Assembly (NCBI RefSeq): GCF_000006405.1 | Contig: NW_003215766.1 | Span: 272,240 to 336,239, forward strand | Length of the DNA: 64,000 nucleotides | Origin: Perkinsus marinus ATCC 50983 | Lineage: Eukaryota > Perkinsozoa > Perkinsida > Perkinsidae | Direction: 5' to 3' | Shown here: piece after piece, positions 47,301-59,200 of the stretch | Numbering within the stretch: the first letter of the stretch is position 1 | How the letters are laid out: the number at the start of each line of letters is the position of its first letter | Made by a program: the position numbers and the translations under genes | The notes under the pieces: generated by a model | What the model was told of the DNA's origin: nothing | The model's input: the letters and a program-made list of their open reading frames with translations, nothing else | The model's database searches: none

Positions 47301-47546
47301 TTGCACATGGTTGGAGAGAAAGGGACTCAGCCTATGGAGAGCACTTCTGCCGAGAGCACCAAGCTGTTCCCGCCGTCGTTGCAGCCTATGCCCTGCAAAC
47401 CGTTGGTTATCGATATGGCCTTTGACTACATCGCTCCGCCTGACCTGTCTAGGGAAGTAGAGGAGCATAAGCCTCAGAAGCAAGCCGCGAGTACGGGTTT
47501 GCTCAGTCGCTTGGGAGGCTGGTGGGGTGGTAGCAGTCGCAGCTGA
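44321..47546 (+). CDS. SRP68: Signal recognition particle subunit SRP68
   Basis: Binds SRP RNA with SRP72 in ER targeting of nascent chains. Exon 1 (ATG 44321 to about 44535) carries the RNA-binding signature NGLRHQDYHRYRQYCSRRL followed by HRIRKATKL. Later exons encode SAERAWAYSAEL, LRKAVRYAQILLAMC, EAEAYENFMSG, an alpha-helical series through KPEEGVRLCDMLLENVEKA, and YFLALSHASGGKVPEAISLL. The last exon (47292-47546) is the family C-terminus, PPSLQPMPCKPLVIDMAFDY then LLSRLGGWWGG. Its introns at about 45519-45758 and 46926-47291 contain copies of the small inverted-repeat element. Several exon borders in the middle are approximate. Confidence 0.9.
45523..45672 (-). mobile_element. Copy of the small inverted-repeat element (SRP68 intron)
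   Basis: Reverse-orientation copy. It carries ctcagctgagctcagcag, gaagtttacattcaaattcgg and, at its far end, ccaacacatgtgcat, in the same order as the right copy at 26145-26290. Confidence 0.6.
47141..47292 (+). mobile_element. Copy of the small inverted-repeat element (SRP68 last intron)
   Basis: Starts aatatgtatatggtcaacta, then catgtgttg, continues with ttgttggtttttgtaaattcc, and is truncated at its right end. Confidence 0.5.
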
Positions 47547-48436
47547 TGGTGATGAGCATTTTGCTGTATTGCCCTGTTCATTGTTTCAACCTGCTCGAGT
47601 TCTGTGTTGAGGAGTATGCGCCACGGTCAATGGTTGGTGATTGTGGAATAATATGAGCACTCTGGTGATTGTCCTGGCTGATATGGACGGAGGGCTTGCT
47701 TTGGTCGGAAGGGGCATTCCCTTCAACCGGATAGTAGTTTTTTTTCGCAGTAGGTACTTAGGCGAATGTGGCTTTGGGTCATTTTTAACCGGTGATCGGC
47801 ACTGATCGAGTTTGGCTATATCAAGGGCTTTTTGAACGAGGCCTGGCTCGTGTATTTCTGATGGGGTTCTTGTTCTGTCTTGAACGGTGTGGGGATATAT
47901 GCACATGGTCAACTACATGTGTTGCTAGGAATATGGAAATTTCGAGGAAATTGTCGTTGATTTTTGTATACTCGTGTGATCTTTTCACAACATAGTCAAG
48001 AAACTTACGAGCTCAGTTGTGGAAACCACACATATATTCCCCCCTGGTCTTGAACCTCCAACAAGGGTAGGCGATTCCACTTGTGAAATGTTTGTGAGGG
48101 CGCCGCTGGTGAGAAGCCGTGGATGGAGAACAATGGTAACTACACGTATGGCTTTAAAAGCATTCCCTTTATCGTCGGCGGAGTGGTAATCGCATCACGC
48201 GGCCTCGTTTACACAGGGAGGAACATTCCCTATGCTGGTCTAGTCAGCGGCTGGGAGCTCGATACACCTACATGTGAAAGCCTTTGATTATTGTCTTGAC
48301 GACGATTAACGTAATTTGATCACTGTTGAACCTTAATGAGATTAATTCCATAACTGATCGATTTTGAGTTGTCAAGTCCACATGTGTTGGTTAGATTGTT
48401 GATGGTGAGAGCATTTGGTCAGTGGCCATTCCTAGG
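47547..48436. other. Intergenic with one repeat element
   Basis: No gene recognised apart from the element at 47893-48040. Confidence 0.45.
47893..48040 (+). mobile_element. Near-complete copy of the small inverted-repeat element
   Basis: About 145 bp from gggatatatgcacatggtca to ccacacatatattcccc. The ends form an imperfect terminal inverted repeat (GGatATATG against GGaATATATGTG). It gives the clearest view of element length and ends. Confidence 0.65.
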
Positions 48437-51400
48437 ATGAAACATGCCTCGGACCACAGTTCAACGAGTGGCTCTGTGAGCAGTAGTGCTGGCAGAGGGG
48501 AAAGGACTCGACAACGGAGGCGAAGTGTGGGAGGAAAGCGGTCGAGAAATGATGAGCGCTGTTATGTTTGCCACACGGTAGTGCTAGCTGGGGTGGGGTT
48601 CGGCATGTGGCCGCTAGCCTTGATGGGATTACGCCACAGTTCATAGAACGGCTCTTACAGCTGTCAAGTCCGACATATTGGGGATGCATGAGAAAATTTA
48701 GCGCATTTGGACACTAGTCAAACTCGAGTGTTTGCAGGAATAGTATTGACGCTCGAACCAGGCTAATTGTTCTGCAGCCAAATGACGAAATGTCGTTGTA
48801 TATCTCTGAGTTGAAAAATCGATAAATGGTGAAGATGGAATCTGCCAACACCTGTATGGTATTCTTCATATCGTCGTGACTCGTCGAGGGTGGTCGTTCA
48901 ACAGTCATTGGGAAGAGCTCGTCGAGAGCTTCGAAATTCTACCTGAGTTATGGTGATATTCACATATGCTATGACCCTACGAGGGATGGACTCAGTAGCA
49001 GCTGTGTATTTATTCGGTGGCAATGGTGGTCTCATTTGTAGGGAGGCCTTCTCATCCTATGTGATTCTTGCTCGGCTTCATATCACCCTAGCTGTATCGG
49101 TCTGGACAGGGAGATTGCTGAATCGATGCAGGATGGTTGGAGATGCCCAGTGAGTGCTCAGTCAGGAGTATGGTTGCGTGTGTAATACTGTATCGGGATG
49201 ATACATTGAAACTTATGTTTCTCGACTGCTCCAGGCCGTTCGTGGCACCCGTTTCCTGTTGGTGTCTTACGCGTGGAGACAGCTGTCAGTCGTCGTGGTA
49301 TATCTCAAGCATTCCACGTCAAAGTAGAATGCGCAGTGTTTATTACTAACTTTGAAGTTTTTTATCTGGCTACTGCTACGAACTTGTTGTTCGAACTACC
49401 TCACCAAACGCATAGGCGGGAATGGCATTTTTATAATGAATTGTACTTTCGTCGCTCAAGAGTGTGAGTGGTTCCCATCGGACCATCAACGGTATTATGG
49501 GCAGGCGTGCGTTTTGGTGACAGATCTGTGCAGCCGGGAACTCCGCCGAGGACCGAGAGGGCCGTCTAGTGAGGGTACTACGACGACAGGCCCCAGTGAA
49601 AAATCTATGGACGTCTCGTTCACCTATGCAAGCATTCAGCTTGGATAAGTATCTGTCAGCGCTGGTACTCAGGTAAGTGGTTTCAACATCACTATATGGG
49701 GAGGACTGGTTTTCCTCAGCTCTGATGAACCAATGCCAACAACGCCCGAGGCTTGTGTAGGAGGCATTAACGCTTATCCGCTGGTGAAGAGTGCGAGAGC
49801 TCGTGCATGTCGGAATGGCGTTGCGTACATGTTACTGCGCGAGGGATATATATAACTACGTGCATCGTCAGTTACGTGTCGAAGCTGTTCTTGGATGGTG
49901 GGATGAGGCGACGGGCGACCGACTGTGAGAGAAGTGAGCAGGAGTTGGTATGTCGGCTCTCGTGCCAAGGGTGGGAGTTTAGGTGACTTTCTTGAGTACG
50001 CCACAGATCTAGCATACTTATGCAGTAATATCTGTATCTACTCCTCGACCATGGCGGAGGAGATAGGGCAGTTGGGAAAGCAGCTGTTGAGGAGATGGAC
50101 GGAGGTGCTTTGGGCTCCCGACTAGTCTGTGGGGGAGAATATGCATGTGGTCAACTTTTGGTGAGAATACGAAAAATCTGAGGGAATTCTTGTTGGTTTC
50201 TGTACACTCCTCTCCGAATTCACGTGCTAACTTCTATAACTTCGTGTAACTTCGTGATAACAAGAGGTGAACCTTCTGAGCTCAACTTTTGGTGACAATA
50301 CGAAAAATCTGAGGAAATTCTTGTTGGTTTCTGTACACTTCTTCCTGAATTCACGCGTCAACCAGTGGCGGACCTCCTGAGCGAACATATATTCCGATAC
50401 TACGACGACCAGCCGTTATTGTGCCTTTTTGATCCTACGTGCCTTTTTGATGATACTCATTGGTTTACCTGATGTGCTGTACTTCAGATGGCGAAGGAAG
50501 AGGTCAAAGCTATTTCGGTCGATCCTCATTGTGTCATGAGCTTTGCCGAGAGAGTGCTCGCGTGCAAGCGATTGGGGATGTCAGTCGATGATCCTCTCGA
50601 GACGATGCTGTGTCATGGCCGCTTTCTCACCTCTAGGTACGATGATCCGACCGAAGGTCTCTCGTGGGAACGTGATATTGCCACACTGCAAGAGGCCACT
50701 GAGGAGGTAGGCCTTGCTTCTGGCCTTGGGCGACCGTCGCTTTCAGGCCGATGTTGCTACTCTTGTATGCGGTAAGAAATGGTCATCCGGATCAAGTAGT
50801 GTTGCTCCTCTCGAGAAAGGTGATATTGATATTACTCTGTGAATGTTCATTCAGTACGTATCTTGTAGGCGAGTACCCGTCCCTCTGTAGCAACTGTGGT
50901 GAGGATCTCGGAGCCAGCAGGGTTGTGCGTTGGAAGCTCGGCCGCTGCCTCAGGTGCCATTGGCCGGTGACGAAGACGGTGCCGTAAGTCTCTGCTGGTG
51001 TGACTGCATCGATGCTTCCTGCAGTTACGGCGACTTGGTGGAGTCTTTGGTTTGGCCGTCGTTATATGCAGAAATTGGCGTACCATTTCTGGCCGATTCG
51101 GAAGTCGTGTTCGACACTCTGAGAGTGATCCGACGCTTGAGGCCGTATCGACATCCACAAGATATTGGTAGGGCACTCCGGACCGGTGTTGGTTCTGGCG
51201 CATATGTTCGCCGCCCTCCTCAACTGAACTTGGAAGTTTCCTCACTGATTATAGGAGTTTATATACGAAATACAGTAGAAATGTACAGAAAAAAATGAGA
51301 ATTTTCCGAAATCGGCCACACACGTTGTCCCACACTGCTCCGCACTCCCTCACTGGTCGACCCCGACAGCTTAGTACCGTGCTTCTGGAAAGGATGATCG

Positions 51401-53596
51401 ATGTTGGAGCTTTGTGCTTCTGCTCATCCCATAGATCGTTGCTTTCTTCAGGACTCAACGCCTGGAAATTGCAGGCGTACTTGATCACACACGTCTTGTA
51501 CGTGTTGTCAGAGTGGGGAGCGCGGCTCTTGTCACCAACTACGTTACATTATGAGTATAACTTTATCAATGAAGCTTTGACCTTGTGGGGACACCGAGTC
51601 GCTTAGGTCTTCATCTCATCTATCTTCGCTAGGTGCATGGGTTCGATTGACGATCCTGAATTATGTGGTGAACTGGTTCAGTGCCTTCGGATATTCGAAG
51701 CAGGAGGTGAGGGGCGATCGGCGGCGTGGGCCAGGCGGCATCTTTAGGTGAACGAGAGAACATGTCGTTATCCCGCAGAATATCTGCTGGTGTTTGCTAT
51801 CTCTTGTCTCGGCAGTCAGCGACTGAGCCTGGTAGGTTGAGAAGCATCGATCTATGTTCGTATGGGTTGTCGTTGGCAGGTCGATGGTCCCGAGGTAGCA
51901 ATTGCGGAATTTATGTTGACTACCATACCACTATGTGTGTGTTGCTGGGTCTGGTGGAGCCTGGCATCCACTGGCACGCAGATGAATTGGTGACGGAGGA
52001 GCACACGCTGAGGGTGCAGGAATGGCTTTCCTTTATGGAAGATGAGGAACCGCACCCGTATGACCAGACGTGAGGAAGAGATGATTATCATCGCCTTGTA
52101 TTGAGACCAGCGACTATGTGTTGGTGACGATCAATTCCCATTCGACTCGTCAGATTCGATGTCGTCGTTGCAGCCACAGAACGACCACGGCAAAAACACT
52201 TACGAACTGGGATTAAGCGCAAGATCGGCGATGGGCTCCTGGATGAAAATAACTTTATAGAGTATACTAAGATTGCAGTTGAACGGAAAAGGTCGTTAGT
52301 CTTGGCTGAAGCGAAGAAGAGGGACGGCCGTTCAAGTGAGGCATGCTCGGTAACTGTAACTGTGAGACTGTATTGAGAATCGAGGTTCACTGAAGGGGAA
52401 AGGCGGTGGATTCCAGAAGGATGAGAAATTGCCCGCTGATTGGACAGAGATGACCAAGTTGGAGCGACCAGCAGTCGAGGCGGCATCAGGTGGGGTTCGT
52501 CTGTGGTGGTCAGTAAGGTTGATGTCGTCAGTTACTTCAGTGCGAGGGAAGAAAGGTCGTGTGTCCTGCGCCATTTGCGGGTGTTCGTTCTCGCGTCTAT
52601 GTGAAGCAATTCGGGTACACCGATGACGCCTGGTCATGGGATCGCTCATCACTGGTCCTGTGTTCTGGCTTAGTGCGTTCGGTGTCGATTGGCAGTTCAT
52701 CGGGAGTGCTTACCAAGATCACAGCGGATGTCTGTCAAGAAAACCAAGTGGGTTGTTCAATGTTGTCCATTGTCGTTGGCGAGCTCATAGCTCGCCACAG
52801 CCTTTCCATCGATCGCTCTATGTCATAGAGTTTATGACCCATACCAGCGAATTCCATGGTTCTTTTCTAGGTACTGCTGCCCACTCTGTCTCATGCTTGA
52901 CGCTGATGACACTGTTATCACTGATCTGCTGTACTGTTGCCTATGCAAGGGTCCTGTGATGAAGGGACAATATATTCTATCAGGTGAAATACTATAGATT
53001 TGCACGAGTGACTGCTATAGTGACAGGTTGTGTGTTCTCCTCAAAGGCCGAAGTTGAGCACAACAAGAACTTTGCCCATTGTCCATGCGCGATGCAGTGT
53101 ATACTATCCGAAGTCGGTCTAGGACGAGTCGCGGCAGCAGCGGATCCACTCCTCAGGTTGATGGCATACATCTCGTGCATGATGCTCTCGATGGATCGGT
53201 TGAATTCGAAATACTGGAGCGGTTCGTGAACTCATCTGCTCTTCTATCCCCACAAAATGGGTAAGTTTTCCACGTGGAGTTATTCTACGGGAATTCGTTG
53301 CATAACGTAAGACGGTCTATGATCGGCCACAATGATGTGCTTGTCATTCTATCGGATATCCGTGCCTCAGTTGTGCATTCTTCAGTTACCAGAGATCATC
53401 TTCGTCGAGTGCTAGGTGTTGCTACTGTAGTCAGCCTCTGGAGCCCCCAGTAGAGGCCTGTGTTCTCTACTGTCCGAAAGAAGGATGTAACCGCGTTTGG
53501 CATGTTGGTTGTCATCCTCCCAGAGCCTTCCTTCTCTATGCTGATGAGCAGGATGCTCGGGCATTCCGCCAGCATGACTGTGGGGCGAAGCATTGA
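48437..53596 (+). CDS. Large PHD-finger protein with TFIIS-N-like helical region
   Basis: Plus-strand exons read in compatible phases. A Ser/Arg-rich N-terminus ends RNDERCYVCHT, the first half of a PHD finger. Its second half appears as CIGLDREIAESMQDGWRCP at about 49087-49148. Helical exons follow (VEAVLGWWDEATGDRL; then IGQLGKQLLRRWTE joined in phase 0 to MAKEEVK at 50488), resembling a TFIIS N-terminal (LW) domain. A Cys4 knuckle (CSNCGEDL..RCLRC), a helical middle, and a PHYDQ-type stretch at about 52060 splice in phase to FDVVVAATERPRQKH. Near the C-terminus are YCCPLC..YCCLCKG and an extended PHD-like RCCYCSQPL..CPKEGCNRVWHVGCHPP, with TGA at 53594. A chromatin reader linked to transcription is inferred. 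Exons around 49150-49800 are unresolved; two genes remain possible. Confidence 0.55.
50137..50400 (+). mobile_element. Copy of the small inverted-repeat element, internally duplicated
   Basis: Begins agaatatgcatgtggtcaac and ends acatatattccg. A roughly 130-bp internal block (tcaacttttggtga, then ttcttgttggtttctgtaca) occurs twice in tandem. It lies in the intron before the 50488 exon. Confidence 0.6.
51216..51302 (-). mobile_element. Truncated copy of the small inverted-repeat element
   Basis: Reverse-orientation fragment with ttcctcactgattataggag and gtttatatacgaaatacag, matching the 26170-26240 block. It lies within the PHD gene. Confidence 0.45.
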
Positions 53597-54118
53597 CTTC
53601 CTCAGAGTCTCCAGTTTCGCCACCTTCCTATTGGTTGTGTTGACACGCGTCTCGCGTTATACTGGCTATACACTAAGATGCGTTTGGCTTCAAGTTTGAT
53701 GTTAGCACCCTCCCCTGGCTCCACGCTCCCCACGATGTGTTCTTCCCTGTGCGCGCGCTGGATTCGTTCACTTTTCGCTCGCCTCAATGCGAGCACGCAT
53801 ACCGTGTCACATGTTGTTGTTCATTGAACAATGGCCGTAGTGATGCTGGGTCACTGATCTAAAGTCACCAGAAGCCCGTTATCCCTCAAGGATCATGTTC
53901 GATCTTGGAGAAGCTGTTGTACCATGGAGCTTGTCTGCAAGAGGTGATGTCCGCTCTTGGCCAGTCCCGTGGTTGGTGATGGTGGTGCCCTTGAAAGCTC
54001 TTGGACAGCTGTACCTCTAGCTCCTATCATGGGAGTTCTATTTGACTAGAACAAGTGTGTCTACCCGACTTGATAACAACGGTATCGGTTCATTGTTCCG
54101 AGTCGGAATTCCCGACAG
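53597..54118. other. Intergenic, nothing recognised
   Basis: Contains the first copy (53755-53905) of a diverged 150-bp direct repeat whose partner is at 54649-54795. No gene seen. Confidence 0.45.
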
Positions 54119-54540
54119 GGCTACACTTCTAGCCACATATGTGGTTAGAACCACTGCGTCTACTTCATTCAGTGAGCACACTGTCAGCCTATGATTCTGA
54201 TCAAGCTACATTTCTAGCCACATCTGTGGTTAGAACCACTGCGTCTACATCATTCAGCGATCATACTGTCAGCCTATGATTGTGGTCAAGCTACATTTCT
54301 AGCCACATATGTGGTTAGAACCACTGCGTCTACTTCATTCAGCGATCACGCTGTCAGCCTATGATTGTGGTAAAGCTACATTTCTAGCCACATATGTGGT
54401 TAGAACCACTGCGTCTACTTCATTCAGCGATCACACTGTCGGCTTATGATTCTGGTCAAGCTACAACTTGCTTCAGTGATCCCATTTTAGTACATAGGTG
54501 GTCAAGCTATATTTCTGGCCTCACATGTGGTTGGAACTGG
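54119..54540. repeat. 85-bp tandem repeat array
   Basis: Four units start at 54119, 54204, 54289 and 54374, each exactly 85 bp, with a degenerate fifth from 54459. Every unit contains the near-palindrome tagccacatatgtggtta, followed by gaaccactgcgtctac. Units differ at only a few positions. Confidence 0.92.
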
Positions 54541-54648
54541 CGCGTCTACTTCACCCAATGAGCTGACGGTGTCAGAGTGACGGACATCTTACTCTCCTCT
54601 TGAGGGCTAGTTCTACATCGACTAGCCAGTTTTTGATCGGTATCCTGC

Positions 54649-54795
54649 TGTGGATTCGTTCACTTTTTGCTCGCCTCAATGCGATTTTGCATTCCCTGTC
54701 ACATGCTCCATGAGCAAGGACCATAATGATGGTGGACCACTGATCTGAGGTCGGTAGGTGCCCGTTATCCCTCAGGTTCATGCTCGATGTCGAAA
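54649..54795. repeat. Diverged direct repeat of 53755-53905
   Basis: Both copies share gattcgttcactttt, ctcgcctcaatgcga, and cccgttatccctcaagg-like blocks in the same order. They flank the 85-bp array. Confidence 0.6.
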
Positions 54796-54814
54796 TCTCG
54801 ATATTGAGGTCGTC

Positions 54815-55150
54815 CGCAAGAAGAAGTGTCCGCTCTTGACCAGTCCTTTGGTCGGTATTAGTGAGGATGTGCCCTTGGAAGCCCTTGTACCATTAAGCCC
54901 GACCATAAGAAAAAGAAGAAGAAGAAGAATTGTCCGCCTTAGGCCAGTTCTCTGGTCGGTATTAGTGATGCCATGCCCTTGTACCATTACGTCACACCGC
55001 AAGAAGAAGAAGAGGAAGTGTCCGCTCTTGGCCAGTTCTTTGGTCGGGATTAGTGATGCTGTGCCCTTGGAAGCCCTTGTGCCATTAAGCCTGCACGCAA
55101 GAAGAAGTGTTCGTTCTTGGCCAACCCTTTGGAAGAAGAAGTGTCCGCTA
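54815..55150. repeat. About 100-bp tandem repeat, lysine-codon rich
   Basis: At least three units open with a run of aagaag codons, then tgtccgctcttg, ccagt-ctttggtcgg-attagtgat and gtgcccttggaagcccttgt-ccatta. Two units read in the same frame as KKKCPLL..LVGIS and VPLEALVPLS. The middle unit is frame-shifted. A 166-codon frame (54758-55258) spans the array, but the shift between units makes it doubtful as a protein. Confidence 0.75.
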
Positions 55151-55196
55151 TGTTGCTTTTCTGTGGAGACTATTCCGGGCTCACAGCTTTTCGAAA

Positions 55197-55897
55197 ATGC
55201 GAATCAACTACCTCACTTTTTCCCTCTTCTCACTCATGCATTCCGTGTCCCAGTGTGATAGCGATGCATCAGTGAATGCCGCCCCGGTTACTGGTAAGCC
55301 GATTCGGAGATCTCCTTGGGACAACGTAACTGCAATTTGGCGCCCTTCCTGAAATTGAGCTATCCGCCTTGGAATTGTCGTAGTGTTGCATTCCTTATGA
55401 GGTTGTCGAAGTGAATCGGGTTGTGGGCTAGGGATGCTGTTTCAGGCGATGCTGAACAGAGGTTTCTCTCTGTTGCTAAAAATAATGAAGTAAGGATTTC
55501 CAAGAGCGAACCATTTGCAGCTGAAACAACCGAGGACATTTGGGTAGCGCTGTCATGCGGGATTAAGCCCATAAGCAAGCCGTTGGTATTTAGGGCGACA
55601 TCCGCCTCCTTGCGAGCGACGATGGCCAAGGGACTTTCGGAAAGTGGTCCAACCCTGTAATAATCATATGTAAGTGGCCACCTCATGCTCCCCTGAAACA
55701 CAGTTTTGGTGTTAGCGAGCGTCGTGGCCGCTGTTGCTCTGTTTTTCCTCGTTTGCTGTTGTGGATGCGGTAAGCATCATGAGGAGTGTGAACGATGAAC
55801 TTTGCAGTTGTCAGGGTACATCGGTGGCCTCGGGAGTCTGGCCATTCTCCTTGCCCTCGGAGGATGGATACTGTACATAAAACTATACAAGAATTAG
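55197..55897 (+). CDS. Putative secreted/membrane protein with C-terminal hydrophobic pair
   Basis: Exon 1 (55197-55325) starts with a good signal peptide (MRINYLTFSLFSLMHSVS). A middle coding stretch is open at about 55424-55660. C-terminal exons encode VLVLASVVAAVALFFLVCCC and, after an intron with acceptor near 55815, YIGGLGSLAILLALGGW then ILYIKLYKN, with TAG at 55895-55897. The joins between exon 1 and the middle segment are not resolved in phase, so the model is incomplete. No family recognised. Confidence 0.4.
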
Positions 55898-56261
55898 AAT
55901 AGCAACTACCAATGAAAAATTGGAGAGGATTTTGTGAAAAATTTAGGCACTGTGCTTGAGTCGATTCCACGTTGGCAAACTCTAACGTTTTAGAGGTGCT
56001 CGTGGCTAATGAGTCTGCCTATAGTGACGTTCTAAGGTTGTAATTTCATCTAAATTGGAGTACGGTCGCTCACAGGCTCACTTCATTTCATCCTAACTAG
56101 AGTTTTTGCGTTGAAGTATTGCCGTCAGCGGTTGGGGATTGACAGGGAAGATATTTCCTGTGGAGATTTCACGTGAAACTTGTGTATCATTTGATTGTAC
56201 TGTAGTACACACATGCCTGTAGACTCCAGTCTCGTCACTACTCACGAGGCAGTGGTTTCTC
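55898..56261. other. Intergenic upstream of the SET gene
   Basis: No gene recognised. An alternative ATG for the SET gene lies at 56213 in another frame. Confidence 0.4.
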
Positions 56262-59200
56262 ATGGTACTAAGGGGGCCTCTGTTTGGTGCGAGCAGTGGC
56301 TTTTCGACGAGTGCTATGAAGCTAGGAATCTCCGGGGCACCGCATTCGCAGGGTCTATTCTCAAAGCTATTTTCAGGTGACGAGTTTCTGCCGCCGAAGC
56401 GACTTAAAGCCTCGGAGGCGGGTACCGAAGATTCTGAATCGATCACGAGCGACACTGATGTCGACTACATCAATGCTTATCTAGATCATGTGCACCCCAG
56501 AGCAGGTAGTACTGGGATCGTCATCGAGCTGGGAAACCCGAAGAGGGTTCCTATAGCGATCGGAGATGTCCATACAAGCACATTCATTGTATACCTCGGG
56601 ATTTTCTTGTTGGCGTATCATCGGTGAGTAGCATAGGAGCGTCTCTTGAGCTGACGATGATTTATATTTTGCTGGTTTACGTCGTAGCAGTAACCACCCT
56701 CTCAGGTCTGGAATGTCGGGTTATGGAGGGTAAGGGCCGGACATTGACCAGGTGAGCTAGTTGCTAGGGCTGTCACTCCGGCAAGCCTTGATCAGCAACA
56801 AGCACTATAATGTTGGTGATGTTATATTCGTGGAGTCTCCGCTGCATATAGTATGCGAGGAACCTGCCGACCCCGACTTCTCAAAAATCAAGAACCTCTG
56901 TGACGAAGAAGGGGATATGGTAGTCTGCGATGAGACTTTGATGATTGATGTGTGTGGGTGCTTAGGATTACGACCCGTTGTGGTACTGGTGTGCTGTGCG
57001 CTCGCTGACTGACGCGGACTTACCGGCCAATAGTAAGACGGAAGCTTCATAGTTGAAAGGGCTGTCAATAGAAACGTCAAGGATCTCGGAATAATGTGAC
57101 AGGAGTTCAATTCGATCACGGGTCGTGATTCACAACTGAGCATGCTGTCACTGAGGCAGAGTTTCGCAACAGTAGTCGTGTTTTTACACTAGGCGGAGTC
57201 AATGTCACATAGGACGATAAATTACAATCGATGTTGAACGCCACCGTGAAAGTGTTGTCTGCTAGCACGTGCTATGCGAAGCCTTGATAGTACCCTTTCT
57301 CTACGGCACCAGCACTTCGGTCTGTTATATGATGATCGATTCGATTTCGTGTGTGTGCTCCTCGCTTATCGTCTCTTGATAGGTCACTTCACCACCGTAG
57401 AATCAGAGACTCAACGTCGGCTACTACTTCTGCACCGACCAGAGGTAGCAGGGTCGTCGCTGTGCTTGAGAGGGATGTCGGCTGATGTAGGCAACGGAGG
57501 TCTCAGAATCGATCAACCGAGTGGCCAGCGTTTGTGGACTCGAGGGGAAAGAGGAGCTGTTGGAGGACTTACTTCAAATATGGATTCATAACTGCTTGTA
57601 ATTGTATACTCTACCATGAAGTTCGATCGTTTCTTTTCTAGTGAATACCAGGAGACGCCGATGGGCTACTCTACTTACTTTGCGCCGGCCTTCATGAGCC
57701 ACAGTTGTTTGCCTAATGCAGGTAGGGTGTGTGAATATAATGTAGTAGGTTCATAGTGGTGTTGCATAATCTCAGACTGGGTTAATGATCCGGAAGGCAA
57801 TTTTGTGCTCAAGTGCCGTAGGGTGATCAACACAGGTGAGCCGTGTGTATGGTACTGCATTATGTTGCATCTACATCTCTCTCCCTTCATTGACTGGGAG
57901 TATCCTTTCCCAATTACGCCCTTATGTAGACTACTCCTGTTGTAGATCGTCATAAGAACGAGAATCCCCAAGCTTTGGTTTTTGTATGACCACGTTTTCG
58001 GGTATGTCAGATTATTGGTCGCATAATTGTCGAGTAACATTGGAAGTATGTTGATGATCATTTCTATGCAGGCGATGAGGTATGTGTATCATATCTCTCC
58101 GAAGAAGCCCTGCTTGACACCACGAAGACCCGTGTGGACGACCTGAGCAGCACTAAAGGCTTCGTCTGCACTTGCCCTAGGTCAGTCCACTGCTGTCCTG
58201 AAGTCCAATAAGCCTCTACTAGATGCGACGCCGACGTTGACCCGTCTCGGGTGTTCGCCTGTCCCTCCTGCTCGGTGGGGGAGGTGGTCTTGCCATCGAA
58301 GGCTCCATTGATGTCTGACGATGAGGAAGCCATTGGTACTGGTGAGACCCGTGGTGTAGGTCATGCATTTGCTTCCTCAGATTCCTTCGACCCTCTTTCT
58401 TCGTGCTCCATGTGTGGTTGCGAACTGAGCCGGAATGGATTCAAGTCCTGCTTGAAAATTGAGTCGCGCATTGACGCAGTTTTGAAGAGCCTGGAGTCGA
58501 AGTAGGGTGTATATTACTGAGATTTATTAACCTGGTATTCAGATCGCTCACGAGGCATAATGCTGGTGAGTTGCTGTCCTCTTTGGATGTGAAACAGCTT
58601 CGGAAACTGTGCTCACTTGGTACTCATGATAAGCATGGACTGTCTGCTAAGCTGTAAGACCATTTCTGGCATGCTGGACTATGGTATAAAGTCATCTATT
58701 CCTGGTCGTGAGAATCTCCTTAGCGCATCGAGGACGGTGTCCAATAATTGCAGAGGAATCGATCTCCAATTCCTCTCAGATTGCACATACTAGCCGACTA
58801 CTACGTATTCACGAAGGAGTACAGCGAGGCGATCGAGTGTGTGGATATCTTCATTGAATTCTGTGTAAGCTTCTCCTTGGTTGATGGGTAAACTTTCTCT
58901 CAAGCACCCCTCGACGATTGTACAGTAGCGTGCAGAGCTCCCATGCCATCTAGACCAACCCATAATCCACTTGCATTTTAGAATTGGTAGCTAATCTTCT
59001 CAGGAACGGGTTTACGATGGTCTCAATGGAGCACACGCCTGGGCTCTCGAGGAGAAGGGCGACATCTTGCTTGAGAAAGCCACGTGACATGTCGCGACTG
59101 GGGTGGTGAGCTCGGCATCGTTACGATCAGGTACAAAGTTTTGACCATCCGCGATATTACCAAGTTTCGCGATTTTTCGAGTCAATCTATACGGCGTATG

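Noticed and set aside
53390-53450. A 15-nt segment gtgttgctactgtag that could be read as an intron
   Set aside because: Reading through it stays in frame and supplies two of the Cys residues of the PHD-like finger, so it is exon.
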